From Oscillospiraceae bacterium (GTDB lineage Bacteria > Bacillota > Clostridia > Oscillospirales > CAG-272): a stretch of DNA of 64,000 nucleotides. A model generated the notes under the pieces. That model was not told the DNA's origin. It worked only from the letters and a program-made list of their open reading frames with translations, and did no database searches. This document shows, piece by piece, positions 16,303-23,492 of the stretch. A program made the position numbers and the translations under genes. Positions within the stretch are counted from its first letter, which is position 1; the number at the start of each line of letters is the position of its first letter. The stretch spans positions 1-64,000 of the forward strand of contig SVTJ01000003.1 of NCBI GenBank assembly GCA_015063845.1. Reading direction: 5' to 3'.

Positions 16303-16932
16303 ATGAGCCAGCTTCACGTAGTTGATCACCCTCTTATAGTACACAAGCTTTCTATTATGCGTAATAAAAGAACGGGCTCCAAGGATTTCCGCGAGCTTCT
16401 TAACGAGATCGCGATGCTCATGGGATATGAGCTTACACGCGACCTGCCTCTTGAGGATATAGTTATAGAAACGCCTATCACTAAAATGACGGCAAAGACG
16501 GTGTCGGGAAAGAAGCTTGCTATTGTTCCTATACTTCGCGCAGGTCTTGGAATGGTTGACGGACTTCAGAGCCTTGTTCCCGTTGCTAAGGTCGGACATA
16601 TCGGTCTTTACCGTGACCCCGAAACGCATCAGCCCGTTGAGTATTACTGCAAGCTTCCTCACGATATCGAAGACAGAATAGTTATACTTGTTGACCCCAT
16701 GCTTGCAACAGGCGGCTCAGCAGCGGACGCGCTGACAATGCTCAAGGAGAGAGGCTGCAAGAACATTCGCTTTATGTGTCTGGTTGCTGCTCCCGAGGGA
16801 GTTGCAAAGGTTCAGGCGGCTCATCCCGACGTTGATATATACACGGCGGCTCTTGACGAGTGCCTTAACGAACACGCATATATCGTTCCCGGTCTTGGCG
16901 ACGCGGGCGACAGAATATTCGGAACACTTTAA
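16303..16932 (+). CDS. upp: Uracil phosphoribosyltransferase
   Basis: The 209-residue protein matches UPRT at full length. It makes UMP from uracil and PRPP in pyrimidine salvage. The PRPP loop is [11 protein letters not shown] (about residues 129-139), and the uracil-binding end is [28 protein letters not shown] is the other family block. AAGGAG precedes the ATG. It starts a rightward run with an RluA-type enzyme and lnt, which have no promoter that I can see of their own. Confidence 0.96.
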   Translation: MSQLHVVDHPLIVHKLSIMRNKRTGSKDFRELLNEIAMLMGYELTRDLPLEDIVIETPITKMTAKTVSGKKLAIVPILRAGLGMVDGLQSLVPVAKVGHIGLYRDPETHQPVEYYCKLPHDIEDRIVILVDPMLATGGSAADALTMLKERGCKNIRFMCLVAAPEGVAKVQAAHPDVDIYTAALDECLNEHAYIVPGLGDAGDRIFGTL

Positions 16933-16941
16933 GGAAGGACA

Positions 16942-16966
16942 GGGACTGCACTGTGCGTGCAGTCCC
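16942..16966 (+). other. Strong hairpin between upp and the RluA-type gene
   Basis: GGGACTGCAC (16942-16951) pairs perfectly with GTGCAGTCCC (16957-16966) around a five-base loop. No T run follows, so it is unlikely to be a full terminator. It ends 11 bases before the next start codon and could limit translation or protect the upp message end. Confidence 0.6.
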
Positions 16967-16977
16967 TTGCTAAATTT

Positions 16978-17925
16978 ATGAGAATAATTCGCATAGCGAA
17001 GAACGATGCTGGACAAAGACTTGATAAGTTTCTTACAAAGGCGGTCAAGGGCTTGCCTGCTTCGATGATGTATAAGTGCATAAGAACAAAGAAGATCAAG
17101 GTCAATCGCAAAAGAGCGGAGCAGGCATACGTGCTTTGCGAGGGTGACGAGATACAGCTTTTTATAAGAGACGAATTCTTTGAAAATCCCGAAAAGGACG
17201 ACGGAGCACTCTCGCGTATCACCCCGAAGCTCAATATACTTTATGAGGACGACAATATAATGCTTCTCAATAAGCGTCCTGGCGTGCTTGTTCACGAGGA
17301 TACCGACGGTGGAGAGAATACGCTCATAATGCACGTTAAGGCGTATCTTTACGCTAAGGGGGAATACGATCCCGATGAGGAGCAATCCTTTGCGCCTTCT
17401 CTTTGCAATAGAATTGACAGAAATACGGGCGGTATAGTTATCGCCGCAAAAAATGCCGCGGCTTTGCGCGATATGAACGCAAAGATAAAGAACGGTGAGG
17501 TCAGAAAACACTATCTTTGTCTTGTTCACGGTGTTCCGCCTAAAAGCAAGGATATAATCAAGGGCTATCTCAGAAAAAACTCAAAGACAAATACGGTCGA
17601 GGTCAGAGACAGATATTTTGACGGAGCTAAGGATATAATGACGGGTTATACCGTGCTTGAAAGACGAGGGGATACAACACTTGTCGAAATAGAGCTTTTC
17701 ACGGGAAGAACTCACCAGATAAGAGCGCATATGGCGCATATAGGAAACCCGTTGGTGGGCGACGGAAAATACGGTGTTAACCGAGATGACCGCAAGGGGG
17801 GATTCAAATATCAGGCTTTGTATGCATATAAGTTGATATTCCCAAAGACAAAGACCGAGAACAGCCTTTCCTATCTTGAGGGTAGAGAATTTTGCCTGGA
17901 CAAAAAGGAGATATGGTTCGTATGA
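16978..17925 (+). CDS. RluA family pseudouridine synthase
   Basis: The 315-residue protein has an S4-like RNA-binding domain (about residues 10-70, QRLDKFLTKAVKG) and a pseudouridine synthase domain. The catalytic Asp lies in NRIDRNTGG, the family's H-R-L-D-x-x-T-x-G block, here with Asn first. GRTHQIRAHMAHIGNPLVGD is the second conserved block. It should isomerise uridines in rRNA or tRNA; which sites cannot be told. I start at ATG 16978, which lacks a Shine-Dalgarno and sits 11 bases after a strong hairpin; an upstream GTG lies within that hairpin. The stop overlaps the next ATG. Confidence 0.88.
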   Translation: MRIIRIAKNDAGQRLDKFLTKAVKGLPASMMYKCIRTKKIKVNRKRAEQAYVLCEGDEIQLFIRDEFFENPEKDDGALSRITPKLNILYEDDNIMLLNKRPGVLVHEDTDGGENTLIMHVKAYLYAKGEYDPDEEQSFAPSLCNRIDRNTGGIVIAAKNAAALRDMNAKIKNGEVRKHYLCLVHGVPPKSKDIIKGYLRKNSKTNTVEVRDRYFDGAKDIMTGYTVLERRGDTTLVEIELFTGRTHQIRAHMAHIGNPLVGDGKYGVNRDDRKGGFKYQALYAYKLIFPKTKTENSLSYLEGREFCLDKKEIWFV

Positions 17926-19526
17926 ACGTAAATGCTTTTGCTGAAAAAAGAATATACAGATTTCTCCTGCTTGCGATAGGCGGAGTGCTGACGGGGCTTA
18001 TGCTCGTGTTCCCGAAGCTCGGGTTTTTAGAGTGGGTGACGCTCATTCCTGTCGGTATCTTTTTGCTTTCCGAGGCGGACGCTCCTCACACGAGAATGAG
18101 AGGAACTTACGGATATGGGTTTTTCTTCTTCTTCTGTTATTACGTCGTAGTTTTTCATTGGTTCGTAAATCTCTATCCGCTTGATTTTATCTACGGAATG
18201 ACACCCGTAGCAGCGCTTGCCGTCGTGCTTGCCGGCAGTATAGGACTTTCCGCGCTTCAGGCTTTATTTGGCGGACTTATGTTTATGGTCGTTCGCCTTT
18301 GTCTCAGAACTCGTTTTCTAAGCGAAAAAAGGCTTCTTCGCCCGTTCTGCGTGGCGGGAATATGGGCGGTCTACGAATGGACGCAAACTCTTGGTTGGTG
18401 GGGCGTTCCGTGGGGAAGATTGCCGATAGGTCAGTCGGAATACATAGTCGGTTTGCAGACCGCATCGCTCTTTGGATCGTACTTTATCACTTTTGCTATT
18501 GTTGCGGTCAATCTATGTATCGCGTATGCGCTGCTTGAAAGAAAATCGCTCAAGCTTATGGGGATATGTGCAGCTGCTGTATTGGTATTTCAGTACGGCG
18601 CTGGAACGGCACTTTACTTTATTGACAGCAAAAATGAGGGAACGATAAAAATAGCCGCTATTCAGGGTAACGTATCCTCTCTTGATAAATGGAGCGTGGG
18701 AAGCACGCAAAAGACATATGATATTTACGAAGAGCTTACGCTCAAAGCGGCGCAGGAAGGCGCGGATATAGTCGTGTGGCCCGAGACCGCGCTGCCGTAC
18801 GTGATCGAGCCCGATGACAGCTACGGAGAATTTTGCTCCGAGCTTGCTATGGAGGCAGGCGTGACGATTCTTGTCGGAGCGTTTACCGAGGACGAGGAGC
18901 TTGACGGAGAGTACAACTCCATAATAGCTATTTTGCCCGACGGAAGCTTTCACGAGACGGTGTACTCCAAGAGAAGACTTGTTCCGTTTGGAGAGTTCGT
19001 ACCCTTCAAAGAGGTGTTTGAGGTGATAATACCGCCTCTTGCGGAGCTTGTTATGAGCGAGGAGGACGTGCTTGCGGGAAGTGAGGCGAACGTTATAGTG
19101 CTTGAAGAAGCAAACGTCGGAAGCCTTATTTGCTTTGACTCGATATACGAGGAGCTCGCAAGAGACGCAACGAAAAAAGGAGCGCAGGTAATATGCCTTT
19201 CAACAAACGACTCTTGGTTCTCTGATTCTGCGGCACTTTATATGCATAACGCTCAAGCACAGCTTCGCGCGATAGAAAACGGAAGATACGTGGCAAGAGC
19301 GGCAAATACCGGTATTTCCACTATAATCACGGACAAGGGCAAGGTGGTGTGCGAGCTTGAACCGCTTGTTGACGGAATGGTCATAGGTGAGGTCGAGGTA
19401 AACTCACACAAGACGCTTTACACCCAGATAGGAAATGTATTCGTTTATCTTTGGATAGCCGCAATAGCGGTGCTGTTGGCGTTTGAGACGGCATTTATGA
19501 TAAAGAGTAAAAAGAAAAATAAGTAA
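17922..19526 (+). CDS. lnt: Apolipoprotein N-acyltransferase
   Basis: The 534-residue protein has about six N-terminal membrane helices, a periplasm-side nitrilase-like domain (about residues 240-500) and a last membrane helix, the layout of Lnt. The catalytic triad is present: E288 in VVWPETALP, K350 in YSKRRLVPFGEF, and C404 in SLICFDSIYEE. Lnt adds the third acyl chain to the N-terminal cysteine of lipoproteins. The start at 17922 gives an ATGA overlap with the RluA-type gene, with GGAG 11 bases upstream. ApbE at 9663-10679 is one likely local substrate. Confidence 0.87.
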   Translation: MNVNAFAEKRIYRFLLLAIGGVLTGLMLVFPKLGFLEWVTLIPVGIFLLSEADAPHTRMRGTYGYGFFFFFCYYVVVFHWFVNLYPLDFIYGMTPVAALAVVLAGSIGLSALQALFGGLMFMVVRLCLRTRFLSEKRLLRPFCVAGIWAVYEWTQTLGWWGVPWGRLPIGQSEYIVGLQTASLFGSYFITFAIVAVNLCIAYALLERKSLKLMGICAAAVLVFQYGAGTALYFIDSKNEGTIKIAAIQGNVSSLDKWSVGSTQKTYDIYEELTLKAAQEGADIVVWPETALPYVIEPDDSYGEFCSELAMEAGVTILVGAFTEDEELDGEYNSIIAILPDGSFHETVYSKRRLVPFGEFVPFKEVFEVIIPPLAELVMSEEDVLAGSEANVIVLEEANVGSLICFDSIYEELARDATKKGAQVICLSTNDSWFSDSAALYMHNAQAQLRAIENGRYVARAANTGISTIITDKGKVVCELEPLVDGMVIGEVEVNSHKTLYTQIGNVFVYLWIAAIAVLLAFETAFMIKSKKKNK

Positions 19527-19537
19527 TGATAAAGTGT

Positions 19538-19577
19538 GCAAGGGCAAAGCTTTTTAGAGCTTTGTCCTTGCTTTTTT
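19538..19577 (+). terminator. Terminator after lnt
   Basis: GCAAGGGCAAAGCT (19538-19551) pairs with AGCTTTGTCCTTGC (19558-19571) with one G-T pair and is followed by six T. Confidence 0.9.
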
Positions 19578-19639
19578 GAATACCGAGAGGGCTTTGTTAA
19601 CAATAATATTTACATACGGTTATATTGGAGGACAAGCCC

Positions 19640-20587
19640 TTGGTAGGAACGGTGATATTATTTTTTGCAGGAGGGGCGGTCGTAGCCTTTTCTTTGTCTG
19701 TTACTTGTATCTGCTTTTTTCGGATATTTTACTCAAAAAAGAGAAGACCCTTGGGAGAAGATGAATTTGAGACCTTTGATGGAGAGGCATACGATCCTCA
19801 CCGTGAGAATATGGTCGCTCTTATGAGGGAGATACGCGCTATGCCGTATATCGACGTCAGCTTGGTATCATATGACGAGCTGAGTCTGAGAGGGAAGTAT
19901 TACGAATACCAAAAAGGAGCACCTGTGGAAATACTTTTTCATGGATATCGCGGAAGCGGAGAGAGGGATTTTTGCGGAATAATGTTCAATAGCTTGGCTA
20001 TGGGACATAACGTGTTGATGGTGGACAATAGGGCGAGCGGAAGAAGCGAGGGAAAGGTCATAACCTTTGGAGCGAAGGAGAGCATAGATTGTCTTTCTTG
20101 GATAGATTTTGTTATAAGCGAAATAGATAAGGATGCAGAGATATTCATTACGGGTGTTTCAATGGGAGCGGCAACCGTTATGAATGCCTCCGGCTACGAA
20201 CTACCGAAAAACGTTGTGGGTATTATAGCGGACTGCGGTTTTACGTCAACAAAAGCTATAATAAAAAAGGTCATGAGAGACAAACGCTTGCCCGCAAACG
20301 TCTTTTATCCGTTCGCGAGAATAGGAGCTATTGTTTTCGGACACTTTGACCCCGAACGTATATCGCCGATAAAATCCATGAAAAAATGCCGTGTACCGAT
20401 AATATTCTTTCACGGAGATGCCGATTCGTTTGTTCCGTGCTATATGAGCGTTGAAAATTTTGAGGCGTGCGCATCTTCCCAAAAAAGGTTGGTGATAACA
20501 CACGGAGCGGACCACGGACTGTGCTTTCCGCACGATATGGAAGGCTATTTTTACGAAGTAAAGACTTTCTTTGAGGGCGCTGTGTGA
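19640..20587 (+). CDS. Membrane-anchored alpha/beta hydrolase
   Basis: The 315-residue protein has one N-terminal membrane helix (about residues 5-28) and an alpha/beta hydrolase domain. The nucleophile elbow is GVSMGA (Ser about 174), the acid is probably the second Asp in HGDADSFVP (about 262), and the base is His in HGADHG (about 292). The oxyanion region is LFHGYRGSG. This resembles the YqkD/Bem46-type hydrolases, whose substrates are mostly unknown. GGAGG lies 8 bases before a TTG at 19640, which I take as the start; an earlier TTG overlaps the GGAGG. Confidence 0.8.
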   Translation: MVGTVILFFAGGAVVAFSLSVTCICFFRIFYSKKRRPLGEDEFETFDGEAYDPHRENMVALMREIRAMPYIDVSLVSYDELSLRGKYYEYQKGAPVEILFHGYRGSGERDFCGIMFNSLAMGHNVLMVDNRASGRSEGKVITFGAKESIDCLSWIDFVISEIDKDAEIFITGVSMGAATVMNASGYELPKNVVGIIADCGFTSTKAIIKKVMRDKRLPANVFYPFARIGAIVFGHFDPERISPIKSMKKCRVPIIFFHGDADSFVPCYMSVENFEACASSQKRLVITHGADHGLCFPHDMEGYFYEVKTFFEGAV

Positions 20588-20602
20588 AAAGAAAAATTGC
20601 TA

Positions 20603-20631
20603 TTGATTTTTTGCTTGATGTATGATATAAT
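20603..20631 (+). promoter_or_regulatory. Promoter of the DtxR-family gene
   Basis: TTGATT (20603-20608) and TATAAT (20626-20631) have a 17-base spacer. Confidence 0.7.
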
Positions 20632-20663
20632 TAAACAAACACGATAGCAAAGGAGGGATAGCC

Positions 20664-21032
20664 TTGCATTTACAGGAATCGGGAGAAATGTACCTTGAGA
20701 GTATTCTCGTTCTTTCGAAGAATTCAAGCTCTGTAAGAGCGATTGATATATGTGAGTATTTGGGATATTCAAAGCCCAGTGTCAGCCGTGCTCTCGGACT
20801 TCTCAGAGAAGGCGGATACGTTGTTGCGGATAAGCACGGCTTTCTTACCTTGACGGACGAGGGAAGAGCGGTTGCTGAGAAGATATATGACAGACACACC
20901 GAGATAAGCGCGTTTCTCGTGAACCTTGGCGTTTCCGCTGATGTCGCGGCTGAAGATGCTTGCAAGATCGAGCACGTCATAAGCGATGAGTCGCTCGAGG
21001 CAATAAAGAATTATATGAAAGGCAAGAACTGA
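20664..21032 (+). CDS. DtxR/MntR-family metal-dependent repressor
   Basis: The 122-residue protein has an N-terminal winged helix (about residues 8-65, with SKPSVSRALGLLREGGYV) and the dimerisation/metal-binding domain (about 70-120). It lacks the SH3-like third domain of DtxR. Metal ligands follow DtxR rather than MntR: M9 in SGEMYLE, and C100, E103, H104 in EDACKIEHVIS match the DtxR M10, C102, E105 and H106. That favours iron sensing, which is an inference. The start is TTG with AAAGGAGGG just upstream. No metal transporter lies beside it. Confidence 0.82.
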   Translation: MHLQESGEMYLESILVLSKNSSSVRAIDICEYLGYSKPSVSRALGLLREGGYVVADKHGFLTLTDEGRAVAEKIYDRHTEISAFLVNLGVSADVAAEDACKIEHVISDESLEAIKNYMKGKN

Positions 21033-21053
21033 GTAAGTCTTTCGATAAATAAG

Positions 21054-21101
21054 AAAAGAGCAGATATGCAAAAGATAAGCTTTTGCGGTCTGCTCTTTTT
21101 T
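21054..21101 (+). terminator. Terminator of the DtxR-family gene
   Basis: AAAAGAGCAGA (21054-21064) pairs with TCTGCTCTTTT (21089-21099), with an inner GCAAAAG/CTTTTGC arm and a T run. Confidence 0.85.
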
Positions 21102-21124
21102 GATGAGATTGATCGTATAAAGTA

Positions 21125-21162
21125 AAATAACCGTGCATAGAGGTGAGAGTCTACACACGGTT
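21125..21162 (-). terminator. Candidate terminator of rpsT
   Basis: AACCGTG (21129-21135) pairs with CACGGTT (21156-21162); on the minus strand ATTTTACTTT follows. The loop is long, so the call is moderate. Confidence 0.45.
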
Positions 21163-21166
21163 AATA

Positions 21167-21427
21167 TTACATGTTGTTGAGCGCCTTTGTAAACTGGCTC
21201 TTCTTACGGGCAGCTGCGTTCTTGTGGATGATTCCGCGAGCAGCAGCCTGGTCGATCTTCTTTACAGCAGCCTTGTAGGTAGCCTGAGCAGCCTCGGTGT
21301 TACCCTCTGCAACAGCAGCCTGATATCTCTTGATATCGTTCTTGAGCTGGGTCTTGAAGATCTTGTTCTGCATAGTCTTTGTCTTGATGACAAGAACACG
21401 CTTCTTTGCACTCTTGATATTCGGCAT
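21167..21427 (-). CDS. rpsT: 30S ribosomal protein S20
   Basis: The 86-residue basic helical protein matches S20: MPNIKSAKKRVLV at the start and the block RGIIHKNAAARKKSQ near the end (64-78) are diagnostic. S20 binds 16S rRNA helices h9 and h44 early in 30S assembly. Its ATG follows CGGAGGTGAATTTCA. It has its own promoter and is monocistronic, as is usual. Confidence 0.96.
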   Translation of the reverse strand: MPNIKSAKKRVLVIKTKTMQNKIFKTQLKNDIKRYQAAVAEGNTEAAQATYKAAVKKIDQAAARGIIHKNAAARKKSQFTKALNNM

Positions 21428-21513
21428 TGAAATTCACCTCCGTTAGAATTTGTGGTAAAAATCTTGGGCGCGTATGAGAGGGTACGCAGCCGCATTCATT
21501 CATACAGTTATAT

Positions 21514-21542
21514 ATAATACCACAACTTTCCTCATTTTGCAA
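21514..21542 (-). promoter_or_regulatory. Promoter of rpsT
   Basis: On the minus strand TTGCAA (complement of 21537-21542) and TATTAT (complement of 21514-21519) have a 17-base spacer, leaving a leader of about 80 bases. Confidence 0.65.
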
Positions 21543-21576
21543 TACCTTTTTTGAAAAAAATCAAATATTTTTGCTT

Positions 21577-22425
21577 TTATTTTTTTAAAGCTGTCATATG
21601 CCTGTAGCAGATGGGTGAATGACCGTAAAAGTCCTTGAATTTTTTGCTGAAATAAAGAGGATTGTCAATGCCTATCGCTACTGATATTTCCGATATGGAC
21701 ATATCAGTGCTCTCGAGCAACTCAGCAGCGTGCGTCATGCAAAGCGTATTGCGGTACTGTATGGGAGAGCTACCCTTGAACTTTTTGAATTCACGGATGA
21801 AGTGATATTTGCTCATATGGCACATATTGGCGTATTCGTCTATGCTGTGGCATATGTGCGGACGGCTCTCTATCTCCTTCAGAGCAGGAGATAGCTTGAT
21901 AAACAGCTTGTTTACTTCGCCATAAGCTCCTGTTCGCGAGAGCGTAGTCAAAAGATGACAGAATAGCCCCATCAGTCTTAGTTGGTAGGAGGGGAGCTTG
22001 TGAGTTATCTCCGAACCTATCTGCTCTATTATACGCAACGCATTTTCGCACTCGGGTAGGTAGTAGCAGTTTTTTTTATATAAGCCACAAGCGCGCAAAA
22101 GCTCGTCGGCGGTTTCTCCGCCAAAGTGTATCCAAAAGAAACTGCAGAAGTCATCTTTGGGATAAGAGTATATCTGCGGCTCTTGCGGTTTGTAGAGTAT
22201 CAGTGTTCCCTTGGGGATAACGGTTTGCTTATTGCCGACAAATTTTGCGGTCATATAACCACTTATAACATATATAAGTTGGTAGTCTTCTCTGCCGTTG
22301 GGGCGGCAAATACCTCGGGCTCCTTGTGACAAAGAAACGTCCTGCGAGATGCCACAGCCGTTGATGAAAAGAGGCGCGAAGCGCTCCTCGTCCATAAAAC
22401 TATTTCGCGCATTATAAAATTTCAT
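21577..22425 (-). CDS. AraC family transcriptional regulator
   Basis: The 282-residue protein has an N-terminal cupin-like sensing domain (about residues 20-150, LIYVISGYMTAKFVG, then GTLILYKPQEPQIY) and a C-terminal double HTH (about 190-280). The HTH shows MSKYHFIREFKKFKGSSP and IGIDNPLYFSKKFKDFYGHSP. This is the layout of AraC-type sugar regulators. It is transcribed away from an EamA transporter gene and the second GH35 gene, so those are its most likely targets, with a galactoside or related sugar as likely effector. That is inference from position. Confidence 0.88.
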   Translation of the reverse strand: MKFYNARNSFMDEERFAPLFINGCGISQDVSLSQGARGICRPNGREDYQLIYVISGYMTAKFVGNKQTVIPKGTLILYKPQEPQIYSYPKDDFCSFFWIHFGGETADELLRACGLYKKNCYYLPECENALRIIEQIGSEITHKLPSYQLRLMGLFCHLLTTLSRTGAYGEVNKLFIKLSPALKEIESRPHICHSIDEYANMCHMSKYHFIREFKKFKGSSPIQYRNTLCMTHAAELLESTDMSISEISVAIGIDNPLYFSKKFKDFYGHSPICYRHMTALKK

Positions 22426-22543
22426 AAATATCTCCGTGGTTATCTTTTATTCAGTATATATCCGCAAAGAGCTTTTGTCAAGACAAATAGCAATATTTTA
22501 TATATAAATAGCAAATTTAATAATTCTACAAAGAGGAGGATTG

Positions 22544-22552
22544 TGTTATAAT
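22544..22552 (+). promoter_or_regulatory. Extended -10 promoter of the EamA/GH35 operon
   Basis: TGTTATAAT is a perfect extended -10 box. No good -35 is seen, which fits an activator-dependent promoter next to the divergent araC-type gene. Confidence 0.6.
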
Positions 22553-22582
22553 TTTTTTATTACAATGAGAGGAATTTGCTTT

Positions 22583-23482
22583 GTGGGATACTTGTTTTTA
22601 ACTGTAGCACTTGTGTGCGGAATTATAAAGGGATATTGCGGAAAGAGGTCTAGCGCAGGAATAAAGCAGATTTCCGACGCTATGATGGTAAATACCTTAA
22701 GAATGCTTTTTTGTATTTTTATAGGTTTGTTTATAGTACTGCTAAAAAGCTCCCCGAATGCACTTGCGCCTAACGGGGCAGTTCTGGCAATAGCTGCCTT
22801 GGCAGGTGTGGGAACAGCTCTGTTTACGGTAAGCTGGCTGTTGTCGGTCAGAGAGGGCGCATATATGATGGTGGATGTATTTTTGCTTATAGGCGCAATA
22901 CTGCCCATTACGTTTTGCGCTGTATTATTTGACGAGCCTGTCAAGCTCACCCAGGGCATAGGAATAGCTCTTTTGGTCATTGCGGGGTACATAATGTGCA
23001 CGTACAATATCTCGATAAAGGGAAAAATGACGTTCAAGGCATTGGTATTGCTTACTGTTTGCGCTGTTTCAAACGGTGTAACAGATCTTGCGCAAAAGCT
23101 GTTGACAAAAACATCGGGCGGGGACGTGGCGGTATTCAATTTGTATACGTATTTGTTTGCCGCACTTGCGCTTGGAATATGCTGCCTTATATTCCGTGCA
23201 AGGGAGAAAAAAACGTCTCGGGTTGAGCGACCTGCTGACGTGATAAAGCCTATAATCGGTTATGTGCTTGTTATGGCGATCTGCCTGTTTTTGAATTCTT
23301 ATTTCAAGACCCTTGCGGCAACGCGACTGACGGCAACCGAGATATATCCGTTATATCAAGGGGGTGCTGTTGTGCTATCTATGCTGATGTCGGCGGTGTT
23401 TTTTAAAGAAAAGATAAATTTGCGATGTATATTGGGTGTTGCGCTATCATTTGTGGCACTGATAATGATAAATGTACTTTAA
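22583..23482 (+). CDS. EamA/DMT superfamily transporter
   Basis: The protein of about 299 residues has ten hydrophobic helices in two repeats, as in drug/metabolite transporters of the EamA type. Blocks near the ends of the repeats are FDEPVKLTQGIGIALLVIAG and AVFFKEKINLRCILGVALSF. Substrate is unknown. I choose GTG 22583 because AGAGGA lies 8 bases upstream; ATG 22565 lies only about six bases into the transcript predicted from the extended -10 box and has no binding site. The gene is followed after 10 bases by the second GH35 gene, so they form an operon and it may move the sugar or a product. Confidence 0.78.
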   Translation: MGYLFLTVALVCGIIKGYCGKRSSAGIKQISDAMMVNTLRMLFCIFIGLFIVLLKSSPNALAPNGAVLAIAALAGVGTALFTVSWLLSVREGAYMMVDVFLLIGAILPITFCAVLFDEPVKLTQGIGIALLVIAGYIMCTYNISIKGKMTFKALVLLTVCAVSNGVTDLAQKLLTKTSGGDVAVFNLYTYLFAALALGICCLIFRAREKKTSRVERPADVIKPIIGYVLVMAICLFLNSYFKTLAATRLTATEIYPLYQGGAVVLSMLMSAVFFKEKINLRCILGVALSFVALIMINVL

Positions 23483-23492
23483 TGGTAAGATT

